This document shows, one piece after another, positions 25,466-35,043 of a DNA stretch of 64,000 nucleotides. The notes below the pieces were generated by a model, which had not been told where the DNA came from, made no database searches, and saw only the letters and a program-made list of their open reading frames with translations. The stretch covers positions 1-64,000 of the forward strand of contig JAUIBK010000023.1 in assembly GCA_030428205.1 (NCBI GenBank), in the 5' to 3' direction. This DNA comes from a bacterium. Its GTDB lineage: Bacteria > Bdellovibrionota_C > UBA2361 > RFPC01. A program made the translations under genes and the position numbers. Every line of letters begins with the position of its first letter. Position 1 is the stretch's first letter.

Positions 25466-27322
25466 TTATTCGGAGTTACCCGTTTCACTCGCCCTCAAGA
25501 GATCAAGGGCTACTTGAGGAACAATGTTGGCCTGCCCTAAAATTGCTGTACCTGTATCAGAGAGGATTTGATTTCGAACAAGTTCTGCTGTTTCTTGAGC
25601 TATATCAGCATCGCGGATTCTACTTTGTGCAATATCTAAATTCTCAACCGTTGTACCTAAGTTAGCGAATGCTGACTGGAGTCTGCTTTGTGCCGCACTA
25701 ATGACTCCTAGTTCAGTAGTCACCCGAGCAGAAATCTCATCAAGAGTATTCATAGCTTCAAGAGCTCCTGCCTGAGTTGAGATATCAATAGGATCTATAG
25801 TATTCGATTCTTCCGAGTCTCCTATACTGACATAGAGGCCACCTGTTCCTGAAGCAGAGAGATCAGAGACACCATCTCCATTGAAATCACCTATGGCAAT
25901 GCTATCTAAGCCAGTTCCTATTGTTTTACTCGAATACTCTTCGCCAATAATACCATCCGTATTAAACCTCACATGTACAGATTTGTTATTCTCGAGACTG
26001 AGAAGATCAAGGTTGCCATCAATGTCAATATCAGCAAAGGTAACTGCAGTGACGGGAGTCTCTTGCGTTAATGTTTGATCTTGAGAAAATGATCCTTCCT
26101 CATATGTGTGCGTAACGATAGTTGCTCCATTAAAGGTCACTAGCTCATCAACACCATCACCATTAATATCTCCTGAGCTCACTCCAGCAGATGCCGTTCC
26201 CACGACTTCCCCCCCCTGAAAGGTTTGATCTCCATTATTAAAGAAGACAGTAGTAACTGTCCCCCAAGATGTCGCAAGATCAATAGTCCCATCACCATCA
26301 AAGTCACCAATAGTTGCATCATCTATCTTATTTTGCGCTATAGATGTATTCGAAGAAAAGTCACCCGCTCCATCTCCGAACATGACACTTGAATTGTATG
26401 TATTTCCTTCTTGAACGGCAAAAATATCTAAGTTTCCATCGCCATCGTAATCAGCAACTTCAAGATCACTTAGCAAATATCCAACCGCTGTAAATGGCTC
26501 ATATGTCTCTGTAAATGTGCCATCACCGTCTGATGTCGCAAGAAAAAAATCACCATCTGAATCTCCGCCAGTCACATCTACAAATCCGTCATTATTAAAA
26601 TCACCAACAGCAATGGCTACGATGGTATCAAACTTTCCAAAAGTATATGCAGTATTTTCACTTCCAAACGTACCGTCACCATTTCCAAATCTTAGGACAA
26701 CACTTCCACCACGTGCATAATACAGATCCAGTATGCCATCACCATTCGCATCACCTTGTTCAACATCTGAAACACTTGCACCAATAACTGATGATGGGTC
26801 TTCAAACTCTCCTGTCCCAATAGTGCGAGAAATTTTGTCTCCGAGAGCAAAACCAACGCTCCCGGTCGTTCCGTACCCTGTCTGAATTGAGATCGAGCCA
26901 AAATCAACACCTAAAACATCAAGATCATTGTAAGAGGTGGTAGATATCACGCGATTGAATTCTTCTGAAAGTGCTTGAGCTTCAGAATCAAGTGCTTCGC
27001 GTTGTGAGCTTGAAAGAGAGCCATTTGATGCGCTCTGCGCGAGCTCTTGAAGCCTTTGAGTTATCGTTGAAAGTTGATTGACGCCACTTTCAGCTACGTT
27101 AACCAGGCTGATCCCATCATTTGTATTTCTGAGGGCTTGTTGAAGAACCTGTTGATCACTGTTTATTGTAGTGGCAAGCGCAAGACCAGCAGCATCATCA
27201 CTAGCGCGATTGATGCGCATTCCCGACGATAACCGCTCAAAACTTTGCGTTAAACTCGTCCTTGTTTTACTCAGACCTCGCTGCACACGTAAACTTGCCA
27301 GCGAGGAGCTATAACTCACCAC
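25466..27322 (-). CDS. Flagellin with an inserted seven-repeat FG-GAP (VCBS) beta-propeller
   Basis: 618 aa from GTG 27322, placed by comparison with normal flagellin N-termini; an in-frame TTG at 27385 would add 21 residues and no start has a strong RBS. Residues about 1-145 are the flagellin N-terminal D0/D1 (LRVQRGLSK, FERLSSGMRINRASDDAAGL, RNTNDGISLVNVAE, LQELAQSASNGSLS). Residues about 515-610 are the C-terminal D1/D0 (SRLQSAFANLGTTVENL, SRIRDADIAQETAELVRNQIL, ALDLLRAS). Between them are seven calcium-loop motifs of DxDxDGxxD type at about 191, 241, 291, 340, 385, 431 and 479, a regular 45-50-residue spacing that predicts one seven-bladed propeller. It is exported and assembled into a filament. 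No other flagellar gene is in the window. Confidence 0.9.
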   Translation of the reverse strand: MVSYSSSLASLRVQRGLSKTRTSLTQSFERLSSGMRINRASDDAAGLALATTINSDQQVLQQALRNTNDGISLVNVAESGVNQLSTITQRLQELAQSASNGSLSSSQREALDSEAQALSEEFNRVISTTSYNDLDVLGVDFGSISIQTGYGTTGSVGFALGDKISRTIGTGEFEDPSSVIGASVSDVEQGDANGDGILDLYYARGGSVVLRFGNGDGTFGSENTAYTFGKFDTIVAIAVGDFNNDGFVDVTGGDSDGDFFLATSDGDGTFTETYEPFTAVGYLLSDLEVADYDGDGNLDIFAVQEGNTYNSSVMFGDGAGDFSSNTSIAQNKIDDATIGDFDGDGTIDLATSWGTVTTVFFNNGDQTFQGGEVVGTASAGVSSGDINGDGVDELVTFNGATIVTHTYEEGSFSQDQTLTQETPVTAVTFADIDIDGNLDLLSLENNKSVHVRFNTDGIIGEEYSSKTIGTGLDSIAIGDFNGDGVSDLSASGTGGLYVSIGDSEESNTIDPIDISTQAGALEAMNTLDEISARVTTELGVISAAQSRLQSAFANLGTTVENLDIAQSRIRDADIAQETAELVRNQILSDTGTAILGQANIVPQVALDLLRASETGNSE

Positions 27323-27511
27323 TTCTTGTATACCGCAAACAATATCTTCTCTAATAGATCTCCGGCCATACTTCGCTTCAGCCAAAAGAATAAGAAGAAC
27401 AGTTCATAGGAATAAATCGAGTCTTTTGTCCCTGAGCATTCGAAATGGGAGCGTTATTTCTGAGGGGTAGGTAGATTTGAATAAGATCTGTATAAAAATT
27501 ACGAGTTCTTC

Positions 27512-29059
27512 TTAGGAGGTTTTCTTAGAGAGGGTAGAGCGTAGAATTTTTTGAGGAAAAAATCGAACTAAGAGAAGCGCTTGTGTCGTAATACCAAGAA
27601 ACAAAAGAAGTGTCCCATAAATATCACTCGTCCCATATCGACGAACAAAGAGAATACCGAGAAGTGGAAATAACCAAGCACTCAAGAGAAGAGCTCGTTT
27701 CCCTACAACGGAAAGCTCCTGTTGAGACAAGTAAGAACGATAGGGAGGCAAAAATAAAACGATAAGAGCGCTGAGTGAAACAGCCACAAGGAGTAAAGGA
27801 TTCGACAACGCTATGAGCCAATGCGGCAAAAAGAAATAGGTAATGAGCGTATCATAGAAAATTAAAAGGAGTACAATCACAACACTATCAAAGAAGAGAT
27901 AGACAAGGGTTGCTGCGCGCCGCAAATGAGCATGGCTGTTAATTTCAACTAAAACGGTACTTACTTGCAGTACTTCTTTTTGAGCAATGTGGCGGAGAGT
28001 GATAAAGGCGCCCACGATGAAAAGAACAAGGAACATTCCTAAGGCGCTATCCCGCCAAATAAGGCTGAGCATTCCCACGAACACAAGAGAGATATTTGCT
28101 ATATAGAGAATAGAGGTAACCGTACGAGCACTAAATCCTTGCTGCACTAATCGGTGATGCACATGCTCGATATCAGCCGACATCACTCCGCCCTCATTGG
28201 GATTTCCTTCAATGGCATCTAAAAGAACTCGACCAGATCTACGTACGATCGCCAGCATGGTATCAAAAATCGGAACTCCAAGGGCAAAGAGTGGAACCCA
28301 GAGTGCTGCCAAGCCTGTCCCTTTAGAGCTTGTTGAAAGCGTGATACTTGCCAGCGTAAAGCCGAGAAACATACTCCCCGAATCACCGAGAAAAATACTT
28401 GCTGGGGGATAATTGTGCCGTAAAAAACCTAAGCATGCTCCAATAAAACCACACAGCAATAATGCCTCAAGCGGTAAGTTCCTATAAATAAACGTACCAC
28501 CTATTCCAAGTGCGGCAATAGCAGCAAGGCCAGTAGCTACTCCATCGTGTCCATCAATAAGATTGAACGCATTAATGATTGCAACGTGCCAGATAATAGT
28601 TGTCAGAAAGTCAAAAAACGGGGACAGCTCAAATCCAAAAACTCCACCAAACCGAACACCAAAGAAGAACATAATGGCAGCAGCAACAATCTGGCCGAGG
28701 AGTTTAATGACAGCGCCAAGCTCTTTAAAATCATCATAGAGACCAATCAAGAGCAGTACGAAAGAAGAACTCAAAAGTAGCAGCCACCACTGAAAATCAA
28801 GCAAACTACCTTCACTCGTTAATCCAAGAGGACCAACCGTGACAAACGCAACATAGCAACTGAGGTGAAAGGCTATAAAAACTGCCACCCCACCACAGCG
28901 AGGTGTGGGCTGTAAATGAGGCCTCCGCTCCCCTGGCATGTCCACCACCCCTAACGAGAGCGCCCACTTGCGAATAAGCGGAGTTAATGCCCACGAAAAG
29001 ACATAGCCGATCAAAAAAATGAAAATATATTTATAGGCTGCTGACTCAATGAGTATCAC
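27512..29059 (-). CDS. WecA/MraY-family undecaprenyl-phosphate sugar-1-phosphate transferase
   Basis: 515 aa, inner-membrane, with some 13 hydrophobic segments. Family motifs are DMPGERRPHLQPTPRCGG, GLYDDFKELG (catalytic Asp pair), NAFNLIDGHDGVATG, FLGDSGSMFLGF and HVHHRLVQQG. The enzyme loads a sugar phosphate on undecaprenyl phosphate to start O-antigen or exopolysaccharide synthesis. The C-terminal 150 residues add further membrane helices seen in some EPS-type members. The GTG at 29059 overlaps its own AAGGAG, so the real start may be slightly downstream. It lies divergent from the Wzc-like gene, which fits an EPS locus. Confidence 0.87.
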   Translation of the reverse strand: MILIESAAYKYIFIFLIGYVFSWALTPLIRKWALSLGVVDMPGERRPHLQPTPRCGGVAVFIAFHLSCYVAFVTVGPLGLTSEGSLLDFQWWLLLLSSSFVLLLIGLYDDFKELGAVIKLLGQIVAAAIMFFFGVRFGGVFGFELSPFFDFLTTIIWHVAIINAFNLIDGHDGVATGLAAIAALGIGGTFIYRNLPLEALLLCGFIGACLGFLRHNYPPASIFLGDSGSMFLGFTLASITLSTSSKGTGLAALWVPLFALGVPIFDTMLAIVRRSGRVLLDAIEGNPNEGGVMSADIEHVHHRLVQQGFSARTVTSILYIANISLVFVGMLSLIWRDSALGMFLVLFIVGAFITLRHIAQKEVLQVSTVLVEINSHAHLRRAATLVYLFFDSVVIVLLLIFYDTLITYFFLPHWLIALSNPLLLVAVSLSALIVLFLPPYRSYLSQQELSVVGKRALLLSAWLFPLLGILFVRRYGTSDIYGTLLLFLGITTQALLLVRFFPQKILRSTLSKKTS

Positions 29060-29569
29060 TCCTTAAGAGTAATAGCGCGGCTAAGGGCTGTCTGCAGGAA
29101 AACTCCTCTCCATGTACTGAGTTCACCACATCTCTTTTGAGCGTAAGTGCTAATTATGTGAGGGAAATACGATTATAGCTCGAGAATTTGGCAATTAAAA
29201 AAATGAGTGATTACAGCATGTTGAGAAAAAAATACGAAAAACTCGTAACATCCTGAAATATAAGTGGAAATTACTCTTAGATGGACCTCTTCTCCCATTT
29301 AAATCATAGAAGAGTGCCCTCTGAAGATTAAGAACTTAGCTTCCAATGTACGATGGTCTTTAAGTTTTTTGGAGGCTTTGTCGATCCAAGAGACATCCAA
29401 AAGTTGTTTGCACAAAAATGAGATGTGAATCGGGAAGCAAAAAAGATTCAGCTCCTTTTTCAAAGCAAGAGTAGTACAGACGTTTGAACCGGTTAATCGG
29501 TTCGAAAAAGTTGAAGGGCCCCACCACTAGAAGTACCGCAGTTCATACACCAGGTGGGATGGTGATAAC
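29060..29569. promoter_or_regulatory. Divergent intergenic region of the polysaccharide locus
   Basis: 510 bp between the WecA-like and Wzc-like genes. The one clear structure is a hairpin at about 29484-29507 (TTTGAACCG-GTTAAT-CGGTTCGAA), 60 bp before the wzc-like start. Promoters for both genes must lie here but no convincing -35/-10 pair stands out. No coding sequence was seen. Confidence 0.4.
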
Positions 29570-31894
29570 ATGAAAAAGCATGACCCGGAGCTTGAACAGA
29601 CGGGGAAGCCAACGCATGAAGATCAAGAGCGTTGGGTAACACCTGTAGCGCCACATACAGAGGCGAACCGCTACACAAGCGGCTACGGGTATGGTGCATC
29701 TTACGAACGAAGCTTAAAAGAATATCCTCTTGTACTTCTGAGGCATTGGGCGGTCATCGTTGCTATGGTGGTAATTGGTATTGTGCTCGCGCTCTATCAA
29801 ACCAGCAGAACACCACGCCTCTATAGAAGTTCGGCCATGATCGACATTGGGAGTTATGTACCGGCGCTCGAAGGACCAACAAGTTCGACCCTCAGAGAGG
29901 AAACAAATTCCGGAAATTATCGTAACACTCAGATTCGATTACTCAAAAGCCTCACATTAGCTGAAAAAGTTCTACGCGATTTTCCTGGTATTTATACTTT
30001 TCTTACCCGAGGAAAAGAACTCTCCAAGGAAACAAAGATACCCGTTCAAATTCTTCGCGGATACCTCAACCTCATTTCATTTCGTCCACTTGATCAAACT
30101 GATCTGGTCATGATCTATGCCACGACGACAGATCGGGAAATGGCAGCTGTGCTCACAAACGCGCATGCGAATACATTCATAAAGCTTGTGACAGAACGCC
30201 GGCAAAGTGCTGCCAATATTAACCTTGCATTCCTGCAAGAAAAGTTTACGGATGTAAGCCAAAAAGTAACAGAGGCCGAGAAAAAGCGACTCGCTCATGC
30301 AGAACTGAATGCACTCGGTGCCTCGAGTAACAAAATTATCGAACAAACCTTCGCGAACAAGTATGAAGGTCTCGTCCAAAGACTTAACGAAGCAATTTTC
30401 CAAAAATCTGCGGCTGAAGCTCAATATCGTGAGATTCGAAAATCAAGAGGGCTTGGAGGTGCAGATGCGATCGGAGGTTCATCACTAACGAATCGACTCG
30501 TTGATATCGCCCAACAAGAGCGACAATATGAACGCCTCAAAAATCAGCTCGGGAGCCGGAATAATAGTTATTTGAGCTCTCTCAAAATAAGCATTGAAAC
30601 CTCAAGAGACGCGCTTCGCGACTTGGGACGCCAACGAGTAAAAATGGCTAAGAATGCTTACAAAGCAGCAGCGGATCGTGAACAATTTCTACGAAATGAG
30701 TTTGAAAATCTCCATACTGAGCAAATAGCACTCGGCAAACATAAGCTCAAGCAAGATCAACTCACACAAACCGTTGAGTCACTTCGAGAAGTTCAAGAAA
30801 GTCTTTCACAACGTCTTGAAGACGCCATGATTAACGCTGAGAGCCAACAAGATACTGTTGTGCTCATTGATAAAGCATATGCTCCAACACATCACATTAG
30901 TCCAAATGAAACATCTAATCTTTGGACTGGATGTCTTCTTGGAGGAATGCTTGGTGTCATTCTCGCTTTCTTACTTGATTATCTCGACAATAGAGTACGA
31001 AACGTCAGCGATCTTCAAACGGTAACACGAACACCTGTACTAGGCGTCATACCCCAATTCTCACGTGATGCGACAAAGCTCAGTAAAGGTATGGCTGAGA
31101 GAAAAGGGCCTGAAGATACCGAAATCATCGAACGCGACGAAGTTCTCGATTCCCCCGTACAACCAGCTGGGCCTGGTAAAGTGCCGACAGTTAATTTAAG
31201 TAAAGCAAGCCCGATACTTCCATTCTCTGCTCCATTTTCAAGCGAGAGTGAATCATTTCGTGCTGTGCTCGCAACCCTTACTTCATCGCAAGGTTCACCA
31301 AAGCGCATCCTTGTGACAAGCGGTCAACAAGGAGATGGGAAAACCACTCTCGCGGTGAACCTCGCCGCGACGCTTGCTCAGCTTGGGGAGCGAACCCTTC
31401 TTATTGATGCTGATCTACGGTTACCAAATATTCAGAGTTACTTTGGACTCCCCAAAGGGACTCAGGGCTTAACGGATTTCCTCGAGGGACGAAACGAACT
31501 CAAAGATCTCGTCATTAAAGGCGGAATAGATGATCTCTTCCTACTACTCGCAGGAACACCATCGGAGAATCCAGCAGCTCTTATTCGCTCTGAGAAAATG
31601 ATGAAATTCCTCGATGCAATGGGAGAATCATTTGACTACGTGATTGTTGACTCTCCTCCGGTAGGACCAGTTGCAGATTCACTCCTCATGGCACAGCATG
31701 TTGATGGTGTTGCTATTGTGATTCGTAGTGGAGAAACTTCAAAAGAAGTTGCTGAGTCAGCCGTCGGTAGACTCAAGCAGGTCGGAGCCAATGTTCTCGG
31801 CCTTGTCTTAAATGATACTGCCAGGATGGATAATTACTGGCATTCCGGATACCGCTACCGCAAAAGCTCCTATTACCACTATCACCGAAAATAA
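29570..31894 (+). CDS. Wzc-like polysaccharide co-polymerase with BY-kinase domain
   Basis: 774 aa. Two membrane helices (about 58-80 and 447-468) bracket a long periplasmic Wzz domain with coiled coils. The cytosolic BY-kinase has Walker A TSGQQGDGKTT (about 582), Walker A' LLIDADLRLPN (about 610), Walker B YVIVDSPPVGP (about 690) and a C-terminal tyrosine cluster YWHSGYRYRKSSYYHYHRK for autophosphorylation. Wzc controls chain length and export of capsule or exopolysaccharide. Fusion of both domains in one chain is the proteobacterial form. It is the first gene on the plus strand of the EPS cluster; no wza or wzy was recognised. Confidence 0.92.
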   Translation: MKKHDPELEQTGKPTHEDQERWVTPVAPHTEANRYTSGYGYGASYERSLKEYPLVLLRHWAVIVAMVVIGIVLALYQTSRTPRLYRSSAMIDIGSYVPALEGPTSSTLREETNSGNYRNTQIRLLKSLTLAEKVLRDFPGIYTFLTRGKELSKETKIPVQILRGYLNLISFRPLDQTDLVMIYATTTDREMAAVLTNAHANTFIKLVTERRQSAANINLAFLQEKFTDVSQKVTEAEKKRLAHAELNALGASSNKIIEQTFANKYEGLVQRLNEAIFQKSAAEAQYREIRKSRGLGGADAIGGSSLTNRLVDIAQQERQYERLKNQLGSRNNSYLSSLKISIETSRDALRDLGRQRVKMAKNAYKAAADREQFLRNEFENLHTEQIALGKHKLKQDQLTQTVESLREVQESLSQRLEDAMINAESQQDTVVLIDKAYAPTHHISPNETSNLWTGCLLGGMLGVILAFLLDYLDNRVRNVSDLQTVTRTPVLGVIPQFSRDATKLSKGMAERKGPEDTEIIERDEVLDSPVQPAGPGKVPTVNLSKASPILPFSAPFSSESESFRAVLATLTSSQGSPKRILVTSGQQGDGKTTLAVNLAATLAQLGERTLLIDADLRLPNIQSYFGLPKGTQGLTDFLEGRNELKDLVIKGGIDDLFLLLAGTPSENPAALIRSEKMMKFLDAMGESFDYVIVDSPPVGPVADSLLMAQHVDGVAIVIRSGETSKEVAESAVGRLKQVGANVLGLVLNDTARMDNYWHSGYRYRKSSYYHYHRK

Positions 31895-31895
31895 G

Positions 31896-33113
31896 TTACT
31901 CCAAGATCGCTCGAGCCAAATCACCTGCCCGGGACTCTCGGTCGTACAGTTTACTCGTCTCCTCGACTCGCTGACGATACTGCTCGTATTCCTCTACCGG
32001 CAGAGAAGCAAACCGTGAAATTACGTCACGAGCACCTTCGCTATCCCCATGTTCCACAACTACCCCAAGATTGTGCTTGAGAATAACCCCAGCCAGCGGA
32101 CACTGCTGAGGACCCAAGAGCAAAATCGGTGTTGACGTAGCTAAAACTCCATAAAGCTTCGACGGATGGACAAGCCCCACATACGATTCTCCCATAGATA
32201 CGACATGAAGGTCCGCGGCGTTAAGAGATTGTTGGAGATTTTCTGCCGGTTGATAAGGAAGGCAAACAATATTTTGAAGCTTGTGTCTTTCTTTGTAACT
32301 TTCTACTTCACTATATCGTGCACCACCTCCTACAAAAAGAAAGAGGATCCGCTCCTGCTGCAACTCACGAGCAGCTTCAAGAAGAGTACTGAGCGGATGA
32401 CAAATGCTGTGATTTCCCGAATACATCACAATAAACGTCTCAGGCTCCATGTCGGAGAGAAGTTTTCGACGAAAAGCATTCTCGTGCGGTGGTAGTGGTC
32501 CAAGCCGATCCCGATCTGCCCAAAGAGGCAAAACCTCAAGCCGCTCTTCACTCAATCCGTTATCAAGCAAACATTCCCGCATGGCTTCATCAAGAACAAA
32601 GATCTTCTTTGCTCTTCGAAGAAAAAAAGCGTTGAAAGCAAGTAGAAACTTGGCAAAGACGCCACCTTTTTTTACCCAACCAGTCTCTATCGCCTGTTGT
32701 GGGTTGATATCCATCGACCATGAATAAAGCTTGGAGCGATGTACAAAGATATTCGCTAGCGCAATGAACCAGAAAAGAAGAGGTGGGGATGTCAAGACAA
32801 CAACACGGTCCCGACGAGGTGAAAATATATAGGCAAACATGAATGAAATATTGAGAAGCATAGAGCTGATCATACGGAGGTAACGTAATCGCCACCGCGA
32901 TCCAGGCAAGGAAATCCTTCGTATGGTAATGCCGTTGTACGTCTCACGAGGCGGAAATATCGTATTTCCTTGCTCAACGTAGGCTTTCTGAGATGTGAGC
33001 ACTTCGACCTGTGCGCCTTGTTGCTGTAGGGCGATGGCAAGATCCGTTAAGTACTGGCCACTTGCAGCAATATCTGGATAAAAACTCTGATTTATCAGCA
33101 ACACTTTGGTCAA
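31896..33113 (-). CDS. Glycosyltransferase family 4 (WbuB-like)
   Basis: 405 aa from TTG 33113, which overlaps the TGA of the acetyltransferase gene and has AGAGG 8 bp upstream; it gives the typical start LTKVLLINQSFYPD. The GT-B fold is shown by SGQYLTDLAIALQQQGAQVEVLTS (split: GQYLTDLAIALQQQG), FIVMYSGNHSICHPL, ILFLFVGGGARY, ENIVCLPYQPAENLQQSL-like text and HPSKLYGVLATSTPILLLG. Family members transfer UDP-sugars to lipid-linked glycan intermediates at the cytosolic membrane face. It forms an operon with the acetyltransferase. Confidence 0.88.
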   Translation of the reverse strand: MTKVLLINQSFYPDIAASGQYLTDLAIALQQQGAQVEVLTSQKAYVEQGNTIFPPRETYNGITIRRISLPGSRWRLRYLRMISSMLLNISFMFAYIFSPRRDRVVVLTSPPLLFWFIALANIFVHRSKLYSWSMDINPQQAIETGWVKKGGVFAKFLLAFNAFFLRRAKKIFVLDEAMRECLLDNGLSEERLEVLPLWADRDRLGPLPPHENAFRRKLLSDMEPETFIVMYSGNHSICHPLSTLLEAARELQQERILFLFVGGGARYSEVESYKERHKLQNIVCLPYQPAENLQQSLNAADLHVVSMGESYVGLVHPSKLYGVLATSTPILLLGPQQCPLAGVILKHNLGVVVEHGDSEGARDVISRFASLPVEEYEQYRQRVEETSKLYDRESRAGDLARAILE

Positions 33114-33652
33114 GTGCGTGACCTCTCTGAGGTTGCTACGCAGGGATTGCCTGAATAAATAGTCCAAGCAGATAACTCTCCTGTGGCTACACTTCCGAGG
33201 GTCAGCACGACACCTTCCCTGAGGAGTGTTCCAGGACTAAGCCTCGTGTGCGCTGCTACCCAGCAACAGTCCTCAACAGTGATAGCTTGAGTCTTCAGAT
33301 CAAATGTTGGCTTTGACCAATCGTGATTTCCTGTACAGAGATAAGCACCTTGAGAAATGCAGCAGTTCGAACCAATGGTAACAGGAGCAAGATTGTCAAT
33401 CCACGCTCCCTCTCCTACCCAAGAAGAATCTCCAATAGAGAGTTTCCAGGGAAATTTTATACGAACACCTGGTTTGATTCGAACTCCAGAGCCAATGGTA
33501 GCACCAAAGAAACGAAGCAGAGATATCTTCAGGGAAGAAAAAGGCAATAAAGAAGAAGATACGATTGGGGCACCTACAAAATACCAAAGCACCTGTCGCA
33601 CCATCGTTGCTTCGGGTGAGTAATCTCCTTTACTGTATCGTAAGAGGTCCAT
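33110..33652 (-). CDS. WcaF-like O-acetyltransferase (left-handed beta-helix)
   Basis: 180 aa. Hexapeptide repeat text is visible (RFFGATIGSGVRIKPGVRIKF, DSSWVGEGAWIDNLAPVTIG, CISQGAYLCTGNHDW, WVAAHTRLSPGTLLREGVVL). TGNHDWSKPTFDL is typical of colanic-acid-type acetyltransferases that use acetyl-CoA to modify exopolysaccharide sugars. It is cytosolic, the first gene of a two-gene minus-strand operon with the GT4, and divergent from the GT2 at 33756. Confidence 0.87.
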   Translation of the reverse strand: MDLLRYSKGDYSPEATMVRQVLWYFVGAPIVSSSLLPFSSLKISLLRFFGATIGSGVRIKPGVRIKFPWKLSIGDSSWVGEGAWIDNLAPVTIGSNCCISQGAYLCTGNHDWSKPTFDLKTQAITVEDCCWVAAHTRLSPGTLLREGVVLTLGSVATGELSAWTIYSGNPCVATSERSRT

Positions 33653-33755
33653 ACTTTTACTCCTCGACGGTATGCTATCCTATACCAGCAGTTGATGGAA
33701 AGCCTTACGAATTATCGGGCTTTACAACTCCTCATTCCTCTATGATTCTATCTCC

Positions 33756-34703
33756 ATGAGCTTATCGTGTTCTGTGCTTCTTCCAACCTATTCACCGAGA
33801 CTGCCGATACTTTCCCAAGTTCTTCGGGCCCTACAAGATCAAACGCTCCCTCTTGACCAATGGGAGCTCATTCTTATTGATAACGCCACACCAGATCCAG
33901 ATCTTGTCAAACAATGCGACCTCTCTTGGCACCCCAATGCAAAGATTGTTCGTGAATCTCAAACGGGGCTTACGTCTGCACGACTATGTGGAATTAAAGA
34001 AGCTTCAGGAGCTGTACTCTGTTTTGTGGACGATGATAATAAGCTTCACAGAGCATATCTCGAACGATCACTAGATTTTTTTCAAAACGATAGCCAACTA
34101 GGAGCTCTTGGGGGCAAAGCACTTCCTCTGTTTGAGTCTCCTCCTCCCGACTGGATAGAAGAGTTTTCTTCTTACCTCGCCATTCGAGATCTTGGAGATG
34201 AAGAGATCTTCTCTGATATCGTGTCCGATCCTCAATCACTTCAAGACTATCCCGAATTCGCACCCATTGGTGCCGGCATGGTGCTCCACTCCAAGGCAGC
34301 TCAACAATATGCTCTCGCTTGCTCTACGACATCAACGCCAATCAGTGATCGATGTGGCACACAACTGAGTTCAAGCGGGGATAACGATATCATCCTCACT
34401 ATCATGAAAGAGGGTTGGAAAGTGGCCTATTCACCAACTCTCATTCTGGAGCATCTCATTGCCCCCAAACGAGTCACTCGCAACTATCTCTCCAAAATGG
34501 CGTACTCGACATCTCGCTCGTGGGTCGAAGTTCTCAAAAAACACGACATACTTCCATGGGACTCAATACCGACCTGGAGTGTTCCCCTACGGAAACTGCG
34601 ATCCTTCTTTCGGTATAAAGCCTGGAGAGATACCCCGTCATTTATTCGCTGGTCATCCTCATGCGGGTTATTCGATAGTCTTGGAGGAAAAATTCAGGAA
34701 TGA
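33756..34703 (+). CDS. Glycosyltransferase family 2
   Basis: 315 aa. GT-A fold motifs are CSVLLPTYSPRLPILSQVL, ELILIDNATPDPD, RESQTGLTSARLCGI and the metal-binding LCFVDDDNK (DXD-like). C-terminal SGDNDIILTIMKEGWKVAYSP is the usual ED-type region with catalytic Asp. The enzyme builds a polysaccharide from nucleotide sugars at the inner face of the membrane. It lies 104 bp divergent from the acetyltransferase. A repeat element (34770-35005) separates it from the next glycosyltransferase. Confidence 0.88.
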   Translation: MSLSCSVLLPTYSPRLPILSQVLRALQDQTLPLDQWELILIDNATPDPDLVKQCDLSWHPNAKIVRESQTGLTSARLCGIKEASGAVLCFVDDDNKLHRAYLERSLDFFQNDSQLGALGGKALPLFESPPPDWIEEFSSYLAIRDLGDEEIFSDIVSDPQSLQDYPEFAPIGAGMVLHSKAAQQYALACSTTSTPISDRCGTQLSSSGDNDIILTIMKEGWKVAYSPTLILEHLIAPKRVTRNYLSKMAYSTSRSWVEVLKKHDILPWDSIPTWSVPLRKLRSFFRYKAWRDTPSFIRWSSSCGLFDSLGGKIQE

Positions 34704-34769
34704 TACGCAAATGCCACCACAAGTGGTGGCACTTTACCTTGCCCTCACGAAAACACCTGTCATACTATA

Positions 34770-35005
34770 TATACTCAGTGACCACAGGTTTGTCGGAGAA
34801 AAGCTCACTGAGTATATCAGCTGCGTAGTAGCTGCGAGGCGTCCTCGGGGACGCCGCACGGGAAATATGATGCGTGAGCATCGTATTTCCCTGGGGAAGA
34901 CAAATATACCCCGTGGGGAAATACGCGTGAAAGCGACAAGCTTTCACACCATGATACGCTGCACCATACTCCGAGAGCACGACAAACCTGAGGTTACGGG
35001 GTATA
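34770..35005 (+). repeat. MITE-like structured repeat, copy 3 (complete)
   Basis: 236 bp between two glycosyltransferase genes. Left end TATACTCAGTGACCACAGGT, right end GAGGTTACGGGGTATA; CAGGTTTGTCG (34784-34794) is the exact complement of CGACAAACCTG near the right end. Internal hairpins: ATATACTCAGTGA/TCACTGAGTATAT around a 23-bp loop, CAGCT/AGCTG, GGCGTCC/GGACGCC, GGGAAATATGATGC/GCATCGTATTTCCC and TGAAAGC/GCTTTCA. Compared with copy 2, stem bases changed on both sides, so pairing is kept. It happens to be open in the frame of the downstream gene. Confidence 0.85.
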
Positions 35006-35043
35006 TACTGATTTCCTCCATTCGACGGGTAGAGAGCTTCACC

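Noticed and set aside
29484..29507. Hairpin with GGTTCGAA taken for a tRNA T-arm
   Set aside because: It is a simple 9-bp stem with a 6-base loop and no other tRNA parts around it.
34459..35043. Long open frame in front of the glycosyltransferase at 35044
   Set aside because: It overlaps the previous glycosyltransferase in another frame and then runs through the repeat element; the translation has no family resemblance until after 35044.
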